Shown: in pieces, positions 12,001-23,430 of the stretch
Layout of the letters: each line of letters begins with the position of its first letter
How positions within the stretch are numbered: position 1 is the first letter of the stretch
Assembly (NCBI RefSeq): GCF_030269925.1
Contig: NC_085119.1
Span: 14,667,001 to 14,731,000 of the forward strand
From: Bombyx mori
Lineage: Eukaryota > Arthropoda > Insecta > Lepidoptera > Bombycidae
Direction of reading: 5' to 3'
DNA: 64,000 bases
The notes under the pieces: generated by a model
The model's input: the letters and a program-made list of their open reading frames with translations, nothing else
What the model was told of the DNA's origin: nothing
Databases searched by the model: none
Position numbers and translations under genes: made by a program

Positions 12001-14081
12001 TCTCTACAATCCCGCTTTTGCAGGTTAGCTGTCGGGGCTCCGTGGTTCGTGAGGAACGTTGACCTACACGACGACCTGGGCCTCGAATCAATTCGGAAAT
12101 ACATGAAGTCAGCGTCGGAACGATACTTCGATAAGGCTATGCGTCATGATAATCGCCTTATCGTTGCCGCCGCTGACTACTCCCCGAATCCTGATCATGC
12201 AGGAGCTAGTCACCGTCGACGCCCTAGACACGTCCTTACGGATCCATCAGATCCAATAACCTTTGCATTAGATGCCTTCAGCTCTAATACTAGGAGCAGG
12301 CTTAGGGACCCCGGTAACCGTATTCGTCGAACTCGACAAAGAGGTCGACGTGCAACCTGACCCATGCATCAGCCCGCTGAGTTTCTCGCCGGATCTTCTC
12401 AGCGGGTCGCGATTCCGATCCGGTAGTAGATTCATTCGCGAAACAATTGCTCTTGAGTTGTTAGGTCTCCTTCGGAGGCGCTCGGGCAGTTGTTAGCAAA
12501 TCCCGCCCCTCTTGGCTGAGCCTTTGCTCGCCCACCTGTCCTGGTGAAACTGGAAAGGCCTTCGGGCCACCAGTAAACTTTCAATCATAAAAAAAAAAAA
12601 AAAAAAAAAAAAGCTATAGCCAGTAGGCAACCTGCGGTAATAATATCATTCATTCCAATACCAATTAAATAAGATCTACTTACCTTTTTTACAGGAATCG
12701 GCTCAGTTCATAACGTGGGTATCATCTATGTGTCTTTCAGTATTTTTAGTGTACATACCAGCTTTGATCGTGGAGCTCTGTTCGAATGAAGTGGATGCTA
12801 TCAAGTGGATTCTAGCCAGCGAACTTTTGGAGTACAGAGGTAATTTTTAACATTACTTACGTTGTTTGGAAAATGTTTTCCTTTCTTATCTTGTCTTTGT
12901 ATAAGAACTAGAATTATGTTTAATGAAATATTCGGTCTTTAGCTACGAAATTGCTGCTTAGTATACAGAAATTGAGACATTTTTTTAAAATACTTTTATT
13001 TCTATCAATCAAAATATACATTCATGATATTGATGCATATTATTATCTGGCAGCGCGGTGATAATTTTTCCGACTTTCTTGGAGTAGGTTAAGAATTTAC
13101 ACTACCTCTCGTTTATTGAATTTTTTTTCCTAAATAAGTTATTCAAATTTTGAAAACATTGAAAAAGTGGGAGTCTGTCAGCGCGAGGTCTGGTTAGTAT
13201 GGTAGATATGCAAACTTTCCAACCGTAGATCTTATAGCTTAAATACCGTCTATTGTGCTGCATGAGGTCCAGATTTATCCTGTAGGATCAGCAGGAACAA
13301 GTGATTAACCACAGCTGGCCGGAACTTAGCGAGCTTCTCTATCGTTATATCCAGTTTCTCACACTACACAGTAATGCTGGTGCCATCAGGTAAAAAGCTG
13401 TCATGGCACTAGACCACCAATTAGTGACCATAACTTTTTAAGGGTAAAATTTCGTTTGGGCCATTGCTTGGGTGCTGAATACTGACAATAGTTCAGTTTT
13501 TTTACCTTGCCAATTTCACTCGAATGGTTGACACAAGTATGGTATATTGTTTTGATACTAACGTTGAAAGCTGCTGCTAACTCAGTGGTAGATTGAGCAT
13601 CGTCAGCTTCTACTACCTTTAACTCGTCATTGGTGATTTTAGTTTTCGAGCGACCACGGGCTTCATTTTTTAGATCCAAATTTCTCATATCGGTATTGTG
13701 GTCTACATAACTGAATTTGAAATAATTGGACACTCTCTATTTATTCGAGCACTTTTTTGGAGTTACATTAATTTATAGTTATCTTTGTTTTAAAACTTAT
13801 AATTGGTTCTTATTGTTTATTCTTAGTTACATACAAATTTGTAATGGTTGTAATTACTGTACATACGAAAATCACAACAGTTTGGATCTATTAATTTGGG
13901 TTATGAAATAATTACAGATAAAAGATTGCGAACTTCACTGCGTGATGCGTTGGATTACATCGACGTCTGCCCCATTGATTTCGAGATATGGCACTGTTTC
14001 CCAATGAATCTGAGCCTCTGCCTTGGCTTTATCGACATTAGTTCGTCTTATATTATTAGTATTCTGCAGTTTAAATACTAA
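9015..14081 (+). CDS. Gustatory receptor GR-1 (4 exons, intact, 377 aa)
   Basis: Insect gustatory receptor, a seven-transmembrane, inverted-topology ligand-gated cation channel of taste neurons. Exons read as 9015-9764, 9978-10052, 12695-12839 and 13918-14081, joined in phases 0, 0 and 1. Donors are GTGAGT, GTGGTT and GTAATT; all acceptors are CAG. The joined frame is open to TAA. Exon 1 carries several hydrophobic segments and the CRLCFGYY block, shared with GR-3 as VRFLFGFY. Exon 3 contains the IPALIVELCSNEV block. The last exon has RDALDYIDV, CFPMNLSLCLGFID and the C-terminal SYIISILQF, a version of the family signature TYhhhhhQF. The start is uncertain: Met codons at 9015, 9054 and 9066 are all in frame and the later ones fit the other GRs better in length. 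Introns hold a hAT remnant, Bm1, a Helitron, a Jockey-type LINE and a mariner relic. The ligand cannot be inferred; the expanded lepidopteran GR clades are often bitter-type. Confidence 0.88.
9811..9940. mobile_element. hAT-like remnant filling intron 1 of GR-1
   Basis: Begins CAGAGTTCCCCAAACTTTTT, a hAT-type terminal repeat, directly after GTCTAGAC, which fits the nnCTAGnn 8-bp target of some hAT groups. The other end is not found. It makes up most of the 213-bp intron and gives the unspliced frame its false tail. Confidence 0.5.
10121..10246 (+). repeat. Bm1 SINE 3' fragment in intron 2 of GR-1
   Basis: Only the last 125 bp (ACATCTCAAGGTGGGTG to CAATAAAAAA) remain. Confidence 0.8.
10634..10967 (-). 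mobile_element. Helitron family H2, copy 2, in intron 2 of GR-1
   Basis: Minus orientation with the same 5' end, hairpin and CTAG as copy 1, flanked by A and T as expected. It is shorter than the other two copies owing to an internal deletion. Confidence 0.78.
11135..12611 (+). mobile_element. Jockey-type LINE copy B inside intron 2 of GR-1
   Basis: Same family as copies A and C, in the sense direction of GR-1. The 11-bp target duplication AGCTATAGCCA is present at 11124-11134 and 12612-12622, and the 3' end is a poly-A run of about 23 bases. The 5' truncation lies only some 30 bp upstream of that in copy A. A sense LINE in an intron could contribute cryptic splice or polyadenylation signals to GR-1. 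Confidence 0.92.
11137..12360 (+). CDS. Reverse transcriptase fragment of LINE copy B
   Basis: Open RT frame beginning at the truncation with EQFGFRTNHSC and running to TGA. FADD is at residues 102-105 counted from 11188. It differs from copy A by only a few residues, for example at the ITLFSQS segment. It lacks the endonuclease and the N-terminal RT blocks, and no proper start codon is retained. Confidence 0.88.
   Translation, partial: LIDEQFGFRTNHSCVQQVHRLTEHILVGLNRPKPLYTGALFFDVAKAFDKVWHNGLIFKLFNMGVPDSLVLIIRDFLSNRSFRYRVEGTRSSPRPLTAGVPQGSVLSPLLFSLFVNDIPRSPPTHLALFADDTTVYYSSRNKSLISKKLQSAALALGQWFRKWRIDINPAKSTAVLFQRGSSTRISSRIRRRNLTPPITLFSQSIPWARKVKYLGVTLDASMTFRPHIKSVRDRTAFILGRLYPMICKRSKMSLRNKVTLYKTCIRPVMTYASVVFAHAARTHIDTLQSLQSRFCRLAVGAPWFVRNVDLHDDLGLESIRKYMKSASERYFDKAMRHDNRLIVAAADYSPNPDHAGASHRRRPRHVLTDPSDPITFALDAFSSNTRSRLRDPGNRIRRTRQRGRRAT
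13240..13735 (-). mobile_element. Decayed mariner transposon in intron 3 of GR-1
   Basis: The minus strand carries a mariner transposase N-terminal helix-turn-helix (KITNDELKVVEADDAQSTTE then LAAAFNVSIKTIYH and IGKVKKL). Downstream and in another frame is IEKLAKFRPAVVNHLFLLIL followed by QDKSGPHAAQ, the eroded form of the catalytic hDNARPH block. The central third of the transposase is missing. No convincing inverted ends were found. Confidence 0.62.
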
Positions 14082-15343
14082 TTCGTAATTTAAACTTGAA
14101 TCTAACAATTTTAGTATGTCATGGAAATTCATTGGCGTAACAATATCATGGTCTTCTGTTATTCCCACAATATTCGTACCCCAGCATATCGTATTTTCTG
14201 TAAGTACATACATACGCACTACTTCTAAACTGGTAAAATTGTATTTAACTAAAACATGTTTAAAATGAAAAATGAATGTATTAAAATAGTTTTAATGTGT
14301 TGCAATAAGGGCAGTAAGAGTCGTTTAGAAACGTAAAAATAAAAATAAAAAATTGCTATCAACTTAGTCAAACAGATAAAATCCAAAGAATTGATTATTT
14401 CAAATTAGGATTTAGACTACCATGCTTAGTTTACCAATAGCATTTACCAGGTTTAGTTTCAGACTGAAATTAGTTGGCCCAATGCAATCCTTCACGGCAT
14501 TTAGGTAATCTACTCATTGGAGCATGGTGTTATATTGATCCAATATGGAACGGTGATTTCGATGACCAAGGAAATTGCTAAATTGATCAGCTGGCATAAT
14601 GTACTAAGATTTCATGTATCCTGTGTTTATGTTTTTATTGAATGTCTTAAAATAAATTGAATGTGTACATGGATTCAAATTTTTAATTACTTATAATGTC
14701 TACTACAAAACTTTCTGCTAATTAGATAATATTATCTAAACAAAGTATGGAATAGGTTTCCGTCGGAGGCGCTCGGGCAGCTATCGGCAAATCCCACACC
14801 TCCTGGCTGAGTCTGTGCGTGCCCAACAGTCCTGGTAAAGCTGGAAAGGCCTCCGGGCCAACAGTAGTAGCTCATTCCAAAAAAAGATTCAAGAAAAAAT
14901 AAAGGTTGTGAAAAATCACTGACCAAAGCAAAATAAATAAAGATTCTGTATTACTGTTCATTCTTATTATTTTTAGCGAAGTGGATATACATTTAGTATA
15001 TAATCTAGAGAATATATCCAGTGCACTAGTATTGAGTGTTACGACTACTGCAAATTTCAAATCCTAGAGTGCCTGACTGATTTTGCTAAGTAAGTCAGTG
15101 TCTAACGGGCCGAAGCGATGCGTTTATGATTAAAGTTAAAAAATAAAATAAAAAACAGGAAATCAAGTAAAAGTAGTTTTATCTAAAGTATCCTAAGCCA
15201 TGTTTTCGTGCAAGAATGAACATTGCTTAAACTTTGATAATGATTTAGAGATATAACACCATATGATTAGCCAATAAGTGAAGCAATTTAAAATTGCAAT
15301 GATAATATCTAGTGATTAGGTTTGGACACCAGTTTTATTTTTG

Positions 15344-15580
15344 TTTTTGCTTAGATGGTAGGACGAGCTTACAGCCCACCTGATGTTAAGTGGTTACTGG
15401 AGCCCATAGACTTCTACAACGTAAATGTGCCACCCACCTTGAGATATAAGTTCTAAGGTCTCAGTATAGTCACAACGGCTACCCCACCCTTCAAACCGAA
15501 ACGCATTACTGCTTCACGGCAGAAATAGGCGGGGTGGTGGTACCTACCCGTGCGGACTCAGAAGAGGTCCTACCACCAGT
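15344..15580 (-). repeat. Bm1 SINE 3' half, between GR-1 and GR-2
   Basis: Reverse Bm1 body from the TTTGCTTAGATGG end to CCTACCACCAGTAA. The tRNA-like head is missing. Confidence 0.82.
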
Positions 15581-15973
15581 AAAAGTAAGTATGTGTTCAG
15601 CAATGGCAAATATATTATGTGGTTCGTTGCCTTTTTTTTAATAACCCTGATGTGTTCATTTATCTAAGGATATGTCTAGTTTGACCAATATAAGACTCGA
15701 CATATCTGCAGTCTATTTTGTAGATACCAGAGTGATTTAGAAGAAAGCTTCTTAATCTAATTATTTTTACTTAATCTAATGTAACTATCGTTTGAAGTGC
15801 CAGTTCTAATAAAGTTGAAATGTTTCAGCAAAAACATTGTTTGACTAATACTTTAAGGTCTCCATTCGGATATTGAGCTTATTCAAAATGGTTAATGGAG
15901 ACTTCTTAGTAATATAAGTTGAGTTTTTATTATTGTTGTGCGTAATAAAATTTCCACGCTTTATCATGGTAAT

Positions 15974-18655
15974 CTAATACGAAAATTGTAAAATACTAAT
16001 GGTGTAAGTGGCGCAAACGCTAATGAAACCAATGCACAAATTTAAATCCATCGGGTAGTTCTTCCAAATGCTGCATCTAATCGAATGTACTTCAATGTAA
16101 TCTAGAGCGTCGTGCAATGCAATACGGAAGTTATTATCTGAAAAAAGATAAGTGTGGTCCCGAAATAAATGGTTTGAAATATCTTAAAAATAGTTCTATT
16201 TTTATTTATTTATTTATACTTATTGTACACAAAAAGAAAATACAATAAAAACAGATTTAAAGAATGTCTAAATACTATGTACAAAGGCGAGCTTAACTCA
16301 TTCATGAGTTTTCTTCCAGCAAACCATTAGCAGAGAGAAATACGATGTATCAGAGGGGAAAAGTGTACAATATAAAACGTGTATTAAAGCATGACAGTTA
16401 AATTAAGCTTTGAAAAAAAAAACTAATATAAAATGAAAAATACATATAAATAAACATACATAAAACTATAATATTTGAAGCAAGGTCTTGCCGATAGAGT
16501 GACTATGTTGTAGTAGTGAACACCCAACTTCGTTGTTTGTTTATAAGTCGCACAATAATCAAAAATAGTCTCCGAATGTAACAATGCTTGGTCTTAGACC
16601 GTTCGTAACCATGTTTGAGGTAACTCGGCCGAGACAAAATTTCCAGAAAAATTAGATTTTATATAAACCAACTGAATTTATTTTAACTTAACAGCATTAT
16701 TAAGATTACCTGTGTATTCAAGAAGTTGATCGGCAAGCGCGAATTTGATCCTGCCGAACTCATATACATTAATTTCCACCAAAATAGGGGCAATGCAAGT
16801 AACAGCCACGCTCAATACAATTGCCGAAACTCTGGCAGATGCGTGCAAGCAATCCTGAAATTAATCAAAAATTTAAAGAGATTTGATCTATATTTTTAGG
16901 ATCATCTGCTTTTTGCATACAGTTTAGGAGCCCTTTGGTTAAAATAACTTAAATACAACAAATAAAACTCCTACTATTAAAGGAAGCTTTGGGGAAGATT
17001 TCGTGAATTTATCCATATCAACGTGGCCATATAAGACCCTCTTAGCTATACTGATATTTTTCTAAGTTACTAATATCCTTTTAGGTATTCACCAACTAGA
17101 TTATTGATGAGCTTTGAATATAACCAAAATGTAATTATTAATGTAATGTCTGCAACTAATCTTCTGTCTACCGAATTAGAGATTAATTAAAAACAAAAAT
17201 GGTTAAAATCTTATTTACTTATCTTAGGCGTATTTTTTCAAATAGCCGTAAAAGCTTCGCTTTGTATTTTATTTTGTATTGTTGTTTTTTATTTGTATTT
17301 TATTTTCGTGAACTTACCAAATTCTCAGCATTTATAATACAATAGTAGACCAGGAACAATATTTTCACAAACAGAAAAAATAAGTTAAATATCATCTGAA
17401 ACAGTACATTAGCAAATAAAAAAATATAATTACAACACAAGGTTTTTGTAAATGATAGATATTATGCCCAAAGACGGTTTTTTCGGACGTCGGTCAGAAA
17501 ATATGAGTTTTTAATCTTATTTATGTTACTGAGTCAATTATGCGCTCTGCTTGTACTGCAAGTAGTTCTTTAGGTTTCGGTTCAATTGAGAAATAGAGAT
17601 GGTGCTGCCAATGGCGTAAGATAGCCTGTAAGTAAGTTCGTATACCCATCAAATAACAGCTACAAGCTTCTCATCGTAAGTGGAAGAACCAGTTTTCATA
17701 AAAAAAAAAATATTGCTTAGATAGGTGGACGAGCTCACAGCCCACCTGGTGTTAAGTGGTTACTGGAGCCCATATACATCTACAACGTAAATGCGCTACC
17801 CACCTTGAGATATAAGTTCTAAGGTCTCAAGTATAGTTATAACGGTTGCCCCACCCTTCAAACCGAAACGCATTAGTGCTTCACGGCTACAATAGGCAGG
17901 ATGGTGGTACCTACCCGCGCGAATTCAAAAGAGGTCTTACCACCAATAAAACAGAATACAATGAAATAATTACTTACTGTAGTTCGAGTGCCTTTTATTG
18001 TTAAATCAACGTTGGCTTTGATATCTCTATAAGTAGACAAAAAATTGTAAACTGAATTAACTTTCTCTTGCTCAGATAGGTCAAACGAATCCAAGTTGCT
18101 GACCAAAGTATTTTTGAGTGATCTCACAGTGTTCCAAATTAATTCGTATTTTATAATCATCGTGAAACTGCTAAATAACACACACAAAGACGTTATAACC
18201 GTAAAAACGTAGCTGTGTGATAAGCATTTACTCCTAATAATACAGTATAATAGTGATGAAGTTGTTTGAGTGATTATGATAATAATTAAAGCAATATTTG
18301 TAATCACTAATTGAAAATCTAGAGACCCTTTAGAATTATGACCATTAATTTTCATCATTTCTGTACAAAAATGAAGGAATTTGGCTTGCCCGGTACTCAA
18401 TGACGTTATGATGTGTATGAAAAACTCAAGCATAATAATCGAACTATGAAGCGTAGTTTCCGTCGGCAAATCACTAGAAAGCATATTTAAATGAAAACTT
18501 ATTCCCAAAAAAAGCAGGACTATACAATAGACTTTGGTCATTAGCAACATCATTCTAGAGGTGCTGCTTCTAAAATACAATCCGCAGAAGAGACCTAGAT
18601 ACATTATTGACTTGATACTGCATAGTTTTTCCTGGTAATTGATTTTTGCCGACAT
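15974..18655 (-). CDS. Gustatory receptor GR-2 (4 exons, intact, 354 aa)
   Basis: Insect gustatory receptor on the minus strand, same subfamily as GR-1 and GR-3. Exons in transcript order are 18655-17978 (678 nt), 17395-17318 (78 nt), 16854-16710 (145 nt) and 16137-15974 (164 nt), joined in phases 0, 0 and 1. Donors are GTAAGT, GTAAGT and GTAATC, with TTCAG-type acceptors. The spliced frame is open to TAG. The end of the protein reads FRIALHDALDYIEV, then YPMDLNLCIGF and TYTISILQFSY, an exact TYhhhhhQF receptor signature. Intron 1 contains a reverse Bm1, whose sequence makes the unspliced frame run falsely past the donor. Intron 3 holds a LINE-like 3' scrap. The gene is divergent from GR-3, with 822 bp between the start codons, and convergent with GR-1. 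Family is certain; ligand unknown. Confidence 0.9.
16196..16350 (-). mobile_element. LINE-like 3' scrap in intron 3 of GR-2
   Basis: TTTATTTATTTATACTTATTG followed by TACAAAGGCGAGCTTAACTC and a CTTCCAGCAAACC segment, an arrangement repeated in many moth LINE 3' ends. No coding sequence is left. Confidence 0.4.
17711..17948 (-). repeat. Bm1 SINE 3' half in intron 1 of GR-2
   Basis: Reverse copy preceded by an A-run at 17700-17710. It lies 30 bp from the donor of exon 1. Confidence 0.82.
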
Positions 18656-19477
18656 TTTTCAGGAATTTCGCTCTTGACTGAATCTCCAACTATAATAAAA
18701 GTATTTATTAAACACTAAGTACTGTACGGTGAAAGCGGAAATTAATTATAAAATTCGGTTAGCATACTTGCGATGTAATAATTTATTTATTTAGTAAGAA
18801 CTAGCGACCCGCCCTCACTTCGCTTCGGAAACTGTAATTTATTATTGATTTCTCCACTATTTAATGTATGTTATTATACATATAAACCTTCCTCTTCAAT
18901 CACTCTATCTTTTAAAAAAAATCGCATCAAAATCCGCTGCGTAGTTTTAAAGATTTAAGCATACATAGGGACAGACATAGGGACAGAGAAAGCGACTTTG
19001 TTTTATAACTACTATGTAGTGATAATATTTGTAAGCCTATATCTTAATATTTATTATTGAAGATAGGATACAAATAATTTCACATCACATTAGGCCTTCA
19101 CATAGCAATACATACCTAATACCTACATAGCAGCAGTTTCTCGATCGCAATACTAATAAAAAACCTTTTACATTAAGGCTTTTGGCATTTCAGGTCCGAT
19201 TATATATCATTATTAGAGTATTATTTAAAGGCGATACTGTTGAATAGTGATATTTTTGTAGTTAATTGCATTGATATCTTATCTACAATTATTAGGCTTA
19301 TCTTAATCAGATAGGTCGATGGAAATAGTAGAATCGAATACAAATTTGTAGCATACATAAGTGGCTTAATTTTATCCATGGCACTTATTTTTTATCACTT
19401 TCTAGTGCGCATTGGCGCATCAATAAGAATTGAAAATAGTCATTGTTTAAAAAAATTAAATCGAACATCAGACCAAA
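18656..19477. promoter_or_regulatory. Bidirectional intergenic region of GR-2 and GR-3
   Basis: 822 bp separate the two start codons of these divergent receptors, so both promoters must lie here unless untranslated first exons exist. A Helitron occupies 18801-19022. No confident TATA box or initiator can be singled out in this AT-rich DNA. Confidence 0.45.
18801..19022 (-). mobile_element. Short non-autonomous Helitron between GR-2 and GR-3
   Basis: Minus orientation: 5' TCACTACATAG at 19022 and 3' GAGGGCGGGTCGCTAG at 18801, flanked by A (18800) and T (19023). It shares its 3' end with the element at 981-1596 but not its interior. It occupies a quarter of the bidirectional intergenic region of GR-2 and GR-3. 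Confidence 0.8.
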
Positions 19478-20280
19478 ATGACAGTACCATATGATAAAAT
19501 TAAATCTGCTCTGAGTAAATTCGTTCAGTTATTATTTTCAATCAATGTAGTACTATTTGTTCGATTTTTATTTGGCTTTTATATGAAAATTGGATCCCGG
19601 AAATACTTCCATATTGCTACTAAGATTTGGATTGTAACTCTAACTATTTTTAGAGTATATTTTCAATGCAGAAACTTCATGAATTACCCTAGTTATGCCT
19701 TAATATTACATGATTTTACTTGCACGGTAGAGTTGGTCATTCTCTGCATTATATCGTCATTGGGAGGCGAACAACACTTCTACACTTACTGCTCTGAAAT
19801 GGCGGAGTTGATCGACAACAGAAAAAACAAAAGAGCAAGCTACTTTACAACGTCCACACTTCTTATCGGTTTTATCATTTTGATAGTTCCAACTTCAATT
19901 AGTTGTAAGAAAGTTTCAAATGCTCTTTCAATGCTTTTTCTGAACATTTTTAATTATGTAGCCTGTTTTATGCATCATTTAACAATTATTTACGTTTTTG
20001 AACTACTTTGGAGAGAAATCCGAAAGTGCCGTATTAGTTTAGAACGTTTGGAAATTATGTCTGTCGATGACAAAATAATGAAGATTGAAAACTTCTTAGA
20101 TTCTTACAAGAGAAGTTTGGATAGCTTGAATAAAGCTAATGGTGTTATGATTCCAACGGTGAGTATATACTTTACATATATGAAGCCTACGAAATTGAAG
20201 AAGTGAAGACTTGCTATTATTCATAAAAAAAACAGTATTGGCAAGGTACCTACCACATGAGCTACCGGTAATGGTCACGG

Positions 20281-21000
20281 GGTGACCTGAAAGGATTCAA
20301 GCTGCGCCGTACGTTATCGTCACTCTAGCACGCTGGCAGCAGTCGGATGAGACGACTCGGCGGAGGCTGTGGTCCGCGTTGAGGTCCTCGGTGCCGTCGA
20401 CACCGGAAGTTTTTTTTTCTTATTGCTTAGATGGAAGGACGAGCTCACCACCCACCTGGTGTTAAGTGGTTATTGGAGCCCATAGATATCCACAACGGAA
20501 ATGCGCCACCCACCTTGAGATATAAGTTCTAAGGTCTCAAGTAAAGTTACAACGGCTGCCCCGCCCTTCAAACCGAAACGCATTACTGCTTCACGGCAGA
20601 AATAGGCGTACTGTGGAAGAACAAACCGGTCGGCGGTGCATCGTGATCTGACCCAGAAGGTTATCCCGGAACACCAGCGCATCGGCCCGGGCGGCCTGAC
20701 GACCCTCCTTATAGCGAAGACTGGCGTCATTAGTCGTCGACGATCGCCTCGACTTCCGCCTCGAGGACCAGTCAGTCGAGCGTCTCCGGGGTAGCGCCGC
20801 GAGTTTGGTTGTAGTGTTGACTGCGGAAAGCCCCCTAAATACGTCTGGTGGGTAGGGCTCTAAAAACATAATTGAGCCCGCGGTCCGCTCCCAAAATCTG
20901 CGCAAACACTCTGCTGCTACGTTAACTTGTTTAGACCGTCTATATGTATCGAGTTTTTTCGCCGAAGTTTCCCCGAAGTTTTTTCCCCGGTCGAAGTTTG
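20281..21000 (-). other. GC-rich block in intron 1 of GR-3, probably retroelement-derived
   Basis: Base composition jumps from AT-rich to GC-rich on both sides of the Bm1 copy. The minus strand is open over most of 20591-21133 (180 codons), rich in Arg and Ser, without a motif I recognise. CCTCGGTGCCGTCGACACCGG at the left edge looks like LINE 5' sequence, which is an inference only. Confidence 0.35.
20410..20608 (-). repeat. Bm1 SINE 3' half in intron 1 of GR-3
   Basis: Reverse copy starting in poly-T. It splits a GC-rich block (20281-20409 and 20609-21000) and stops abruptly at AAATAGGCG. Confidence 0.8.
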
Positions 21001-21430
21001 TAACAGCTGGTTCGCTTCCAGATAGTATGGATGATATCTGCTCAGCGGCGGACAATGTGATTGTAGAAAATAGATGAGGAAAAATTCTCAGACCACTCCC
21101 CGTGAAACAAATTGTCATTGTCATTACCAACATTGTTATTTTCAGATGGCATTGGCCTATTTTGCTATCATCGCTAAAATCGTATTTTTCACGTACAATA
21201 TTTTATCTCTGCGAGGTTTTAATGTGAGTATATATTATATAGATTATATATATGAGTGAGGTTATAATTTTTGTTGTGCTTTCAAGCGTCACTATACTGT
21301 GCTTTAAGCTCGCATAATCACGGGTGGTAAGCTAGCTTAGTAATAATATGTATCATTAATAAATACCATTATAATATGTATTATCATCATAAGTATCATT
21401 AAATACGTATCATACATGAATTCACAGCCA

Positions 21431-21487
21431 CGCAATACAATACAATACAATGCAATACAATACAATACAATACAATACATACAATGC
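21431..21487. repeat. (AATAC)n microsatellite in intron 2 of GR-3
   Basis: About ten units of AATAC with single-base variants. Confidence 0.85.
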
Positions 21488-22210
21488 AATTTAGACATCA
21501 ACTCAGCAGTTATTCATAGTTATAGATATGATCCTAATCCACGCTTATTAGAGATGAACGTGTAAAATGTAGCGATGTTAGAGTATCTTGTGACACCGCA
21601 TGTGTAGCCACTACACTTTATAATTAAGACGTACCTATTTTTTTTTTCGTGGGCAGTAGGCCGCACCTCATGGTGTCCTCAGGTATCTGAGGTACCGCTA
21701 AAGCCAGGCGACCATGAATTTCTTTAACTTGGTCTCCTAATCAAGCACATTCAGATCCCTGATCCAATTTGATTGTTCTGTAATCGATTATTTAGAGTCG
21801 ATTATTTGGGTATTTACGACAAGATGAAAGAAAACACGGAATAATCGTTTTAACGCAATCGTACCTACTGAACGTCTTATTTAAGGACACTTAAACTATG
21901 TAGTGCAGAATCGAGGTGTGTCTCATTAAAAATCTGAACTCTTGTCTGCTATAAATTAAAATAGGCTCTTAATTTTTAGATTTTGGTCCACGGAGATTCA
22001 TGGTTATTGTCGACGAGCATTGCAATAATATTTATCTGCGCACCGGCGTTGCTTGTCGAATTGGCCGCCAACGAGGTCAATAAAATCCAAAATTTATTAG
22101 CGGTTGAACTACTCAAGATGAAAGGTGACTTTGCATAATAAAATATTGTATAAATAGGTTTATTTATCACAGGCAATTAAATTTATTTCTCTTCAGCGAT
22201 CGTACATATC

Positions 22211-22437
22211 GACGCTTGAAAGGCAAACGTGACTAAGCGACAATAACTGCTTTGTACATAAATGATAGGCAATAACTATATACGATGTGCAAAAAAAAAT
22301 ATTTCAATATTTTAAAATCATTTCAATTCTACAGCTAGATTCGTTAAAATAGAATTTTTTTCAAGTATTTCAACTTTAAATTAGTCTACTGTAAAGTTCA
22401 CGAATTGTCGCTTAGTCACGTTGGCCTTTCAAGCGTC
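22211..22437. mobile_element. MITE in intron 3 of GR-3, 227 bp
   Basis: About 33-bp terminal inverted repeats, beginning GACGCTTGAAAGGC and including CGTGACTAAGCGACAA, at 22211-22243 and 22405-22437, with one or two mismatches. The interior is AT-rich and non-coding. A lone TTTCAAGCGTCA at about 21282 in intron 2 resembles one end. Confidence 0.75.
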
Positions 22438-23261
22438 AATATACATACACGTATTAAATCAGAAGAAATTGAGACATCAAGATCTTGAGCTTGATGATTG
22501 ATAGGTATGTCATGTCGTTCATTCATGTTGCGATATTTAAGGACTCGGCTCCAAATGCGTCATGAAGTTGTTCACTTACTTTGTACGTGTGGAATTGAGG
22601 TTTTTATCATATGTTTTGTTTGCGGGCCGAGGGGCGAGATTGAAAAAATTGTAACAATGAAAAAAAAAAAAAATGAAACCAAAAGACGTATTTTTGCAGT
22701 GATCTCTGAGGTACCCCCCGATTTCCTACAAAACTGAAACTTATTTATATTGATTCAGTTTGCCATTAATATCGAGAATATGCAAAACTATTTTACATAT
22801 GTTTAAAAAATAATTAAATAGTGATATTTTTTTCACTATATTTACAGAAATTTATTTGCAATACAATCTTTATTCGTATTTAATCACAGTTTATGATTCG
22901 TTTAATTATTATATACCTACTAGCTCTTTAGTTTTCTATTTAATTATTAGTTATTAAAAACACAAAAAAGATATAGCGAAAGGAACTCTCTCCCAACTGG
23001 GTGTACATAAGACACCTCTTTCTTTTTTTCTTTATTGGGAATTTATGTAAATTACCAGAACTGATACATAATAGAACGTGATTGCGACCTTAGGTTATGA
23101 AATTTAAGTCTAATTGTTAAAGTGCAATTTCTATCTGTGAGTGCTCTCATGGCGCTTGTACCTCAAGTAAATCTCTCTTACCGGATACCAATAAGTTAAA
23201 GATGATGACAATGATGATACATGAACATTTAGATAGGAACTTTATTAAATCTAAACACTAC

Positions 23262-23430
23262 TGGTGGTAGGACCTCTTGTGAGTCCGCGCGGGTAGGTAC
23301 CACAACTCTGCCTATTTTTGCCATGAAGCAGTAATGCGTTTCGGTTTGAAGGGTGGGGCAGCAGTTGTCACTATATTTGAGACCTTAGAACTTATATCTC
23401 GAGGTGCGTGACGCATTTACCTCGTGGATG
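23262..23430 (+). repeat. Bm1 SINE middle fragment in intron 3 of GR-3
   Basis: Body only, CTGGTGGTAGGACCTC to GCATTTACCTCGTGG, ending about 33 bp before the acceptor of the last exon. Confidence 0.78.

Noticed and set aside
17873..17977. C-terminal extension of GR-2 exon 1 (VSNYFIVF and onwards)
   Set aside because: It reads through a perfect GTAAGT donor into a Bm1 copy; the homologous exons end at the donor.
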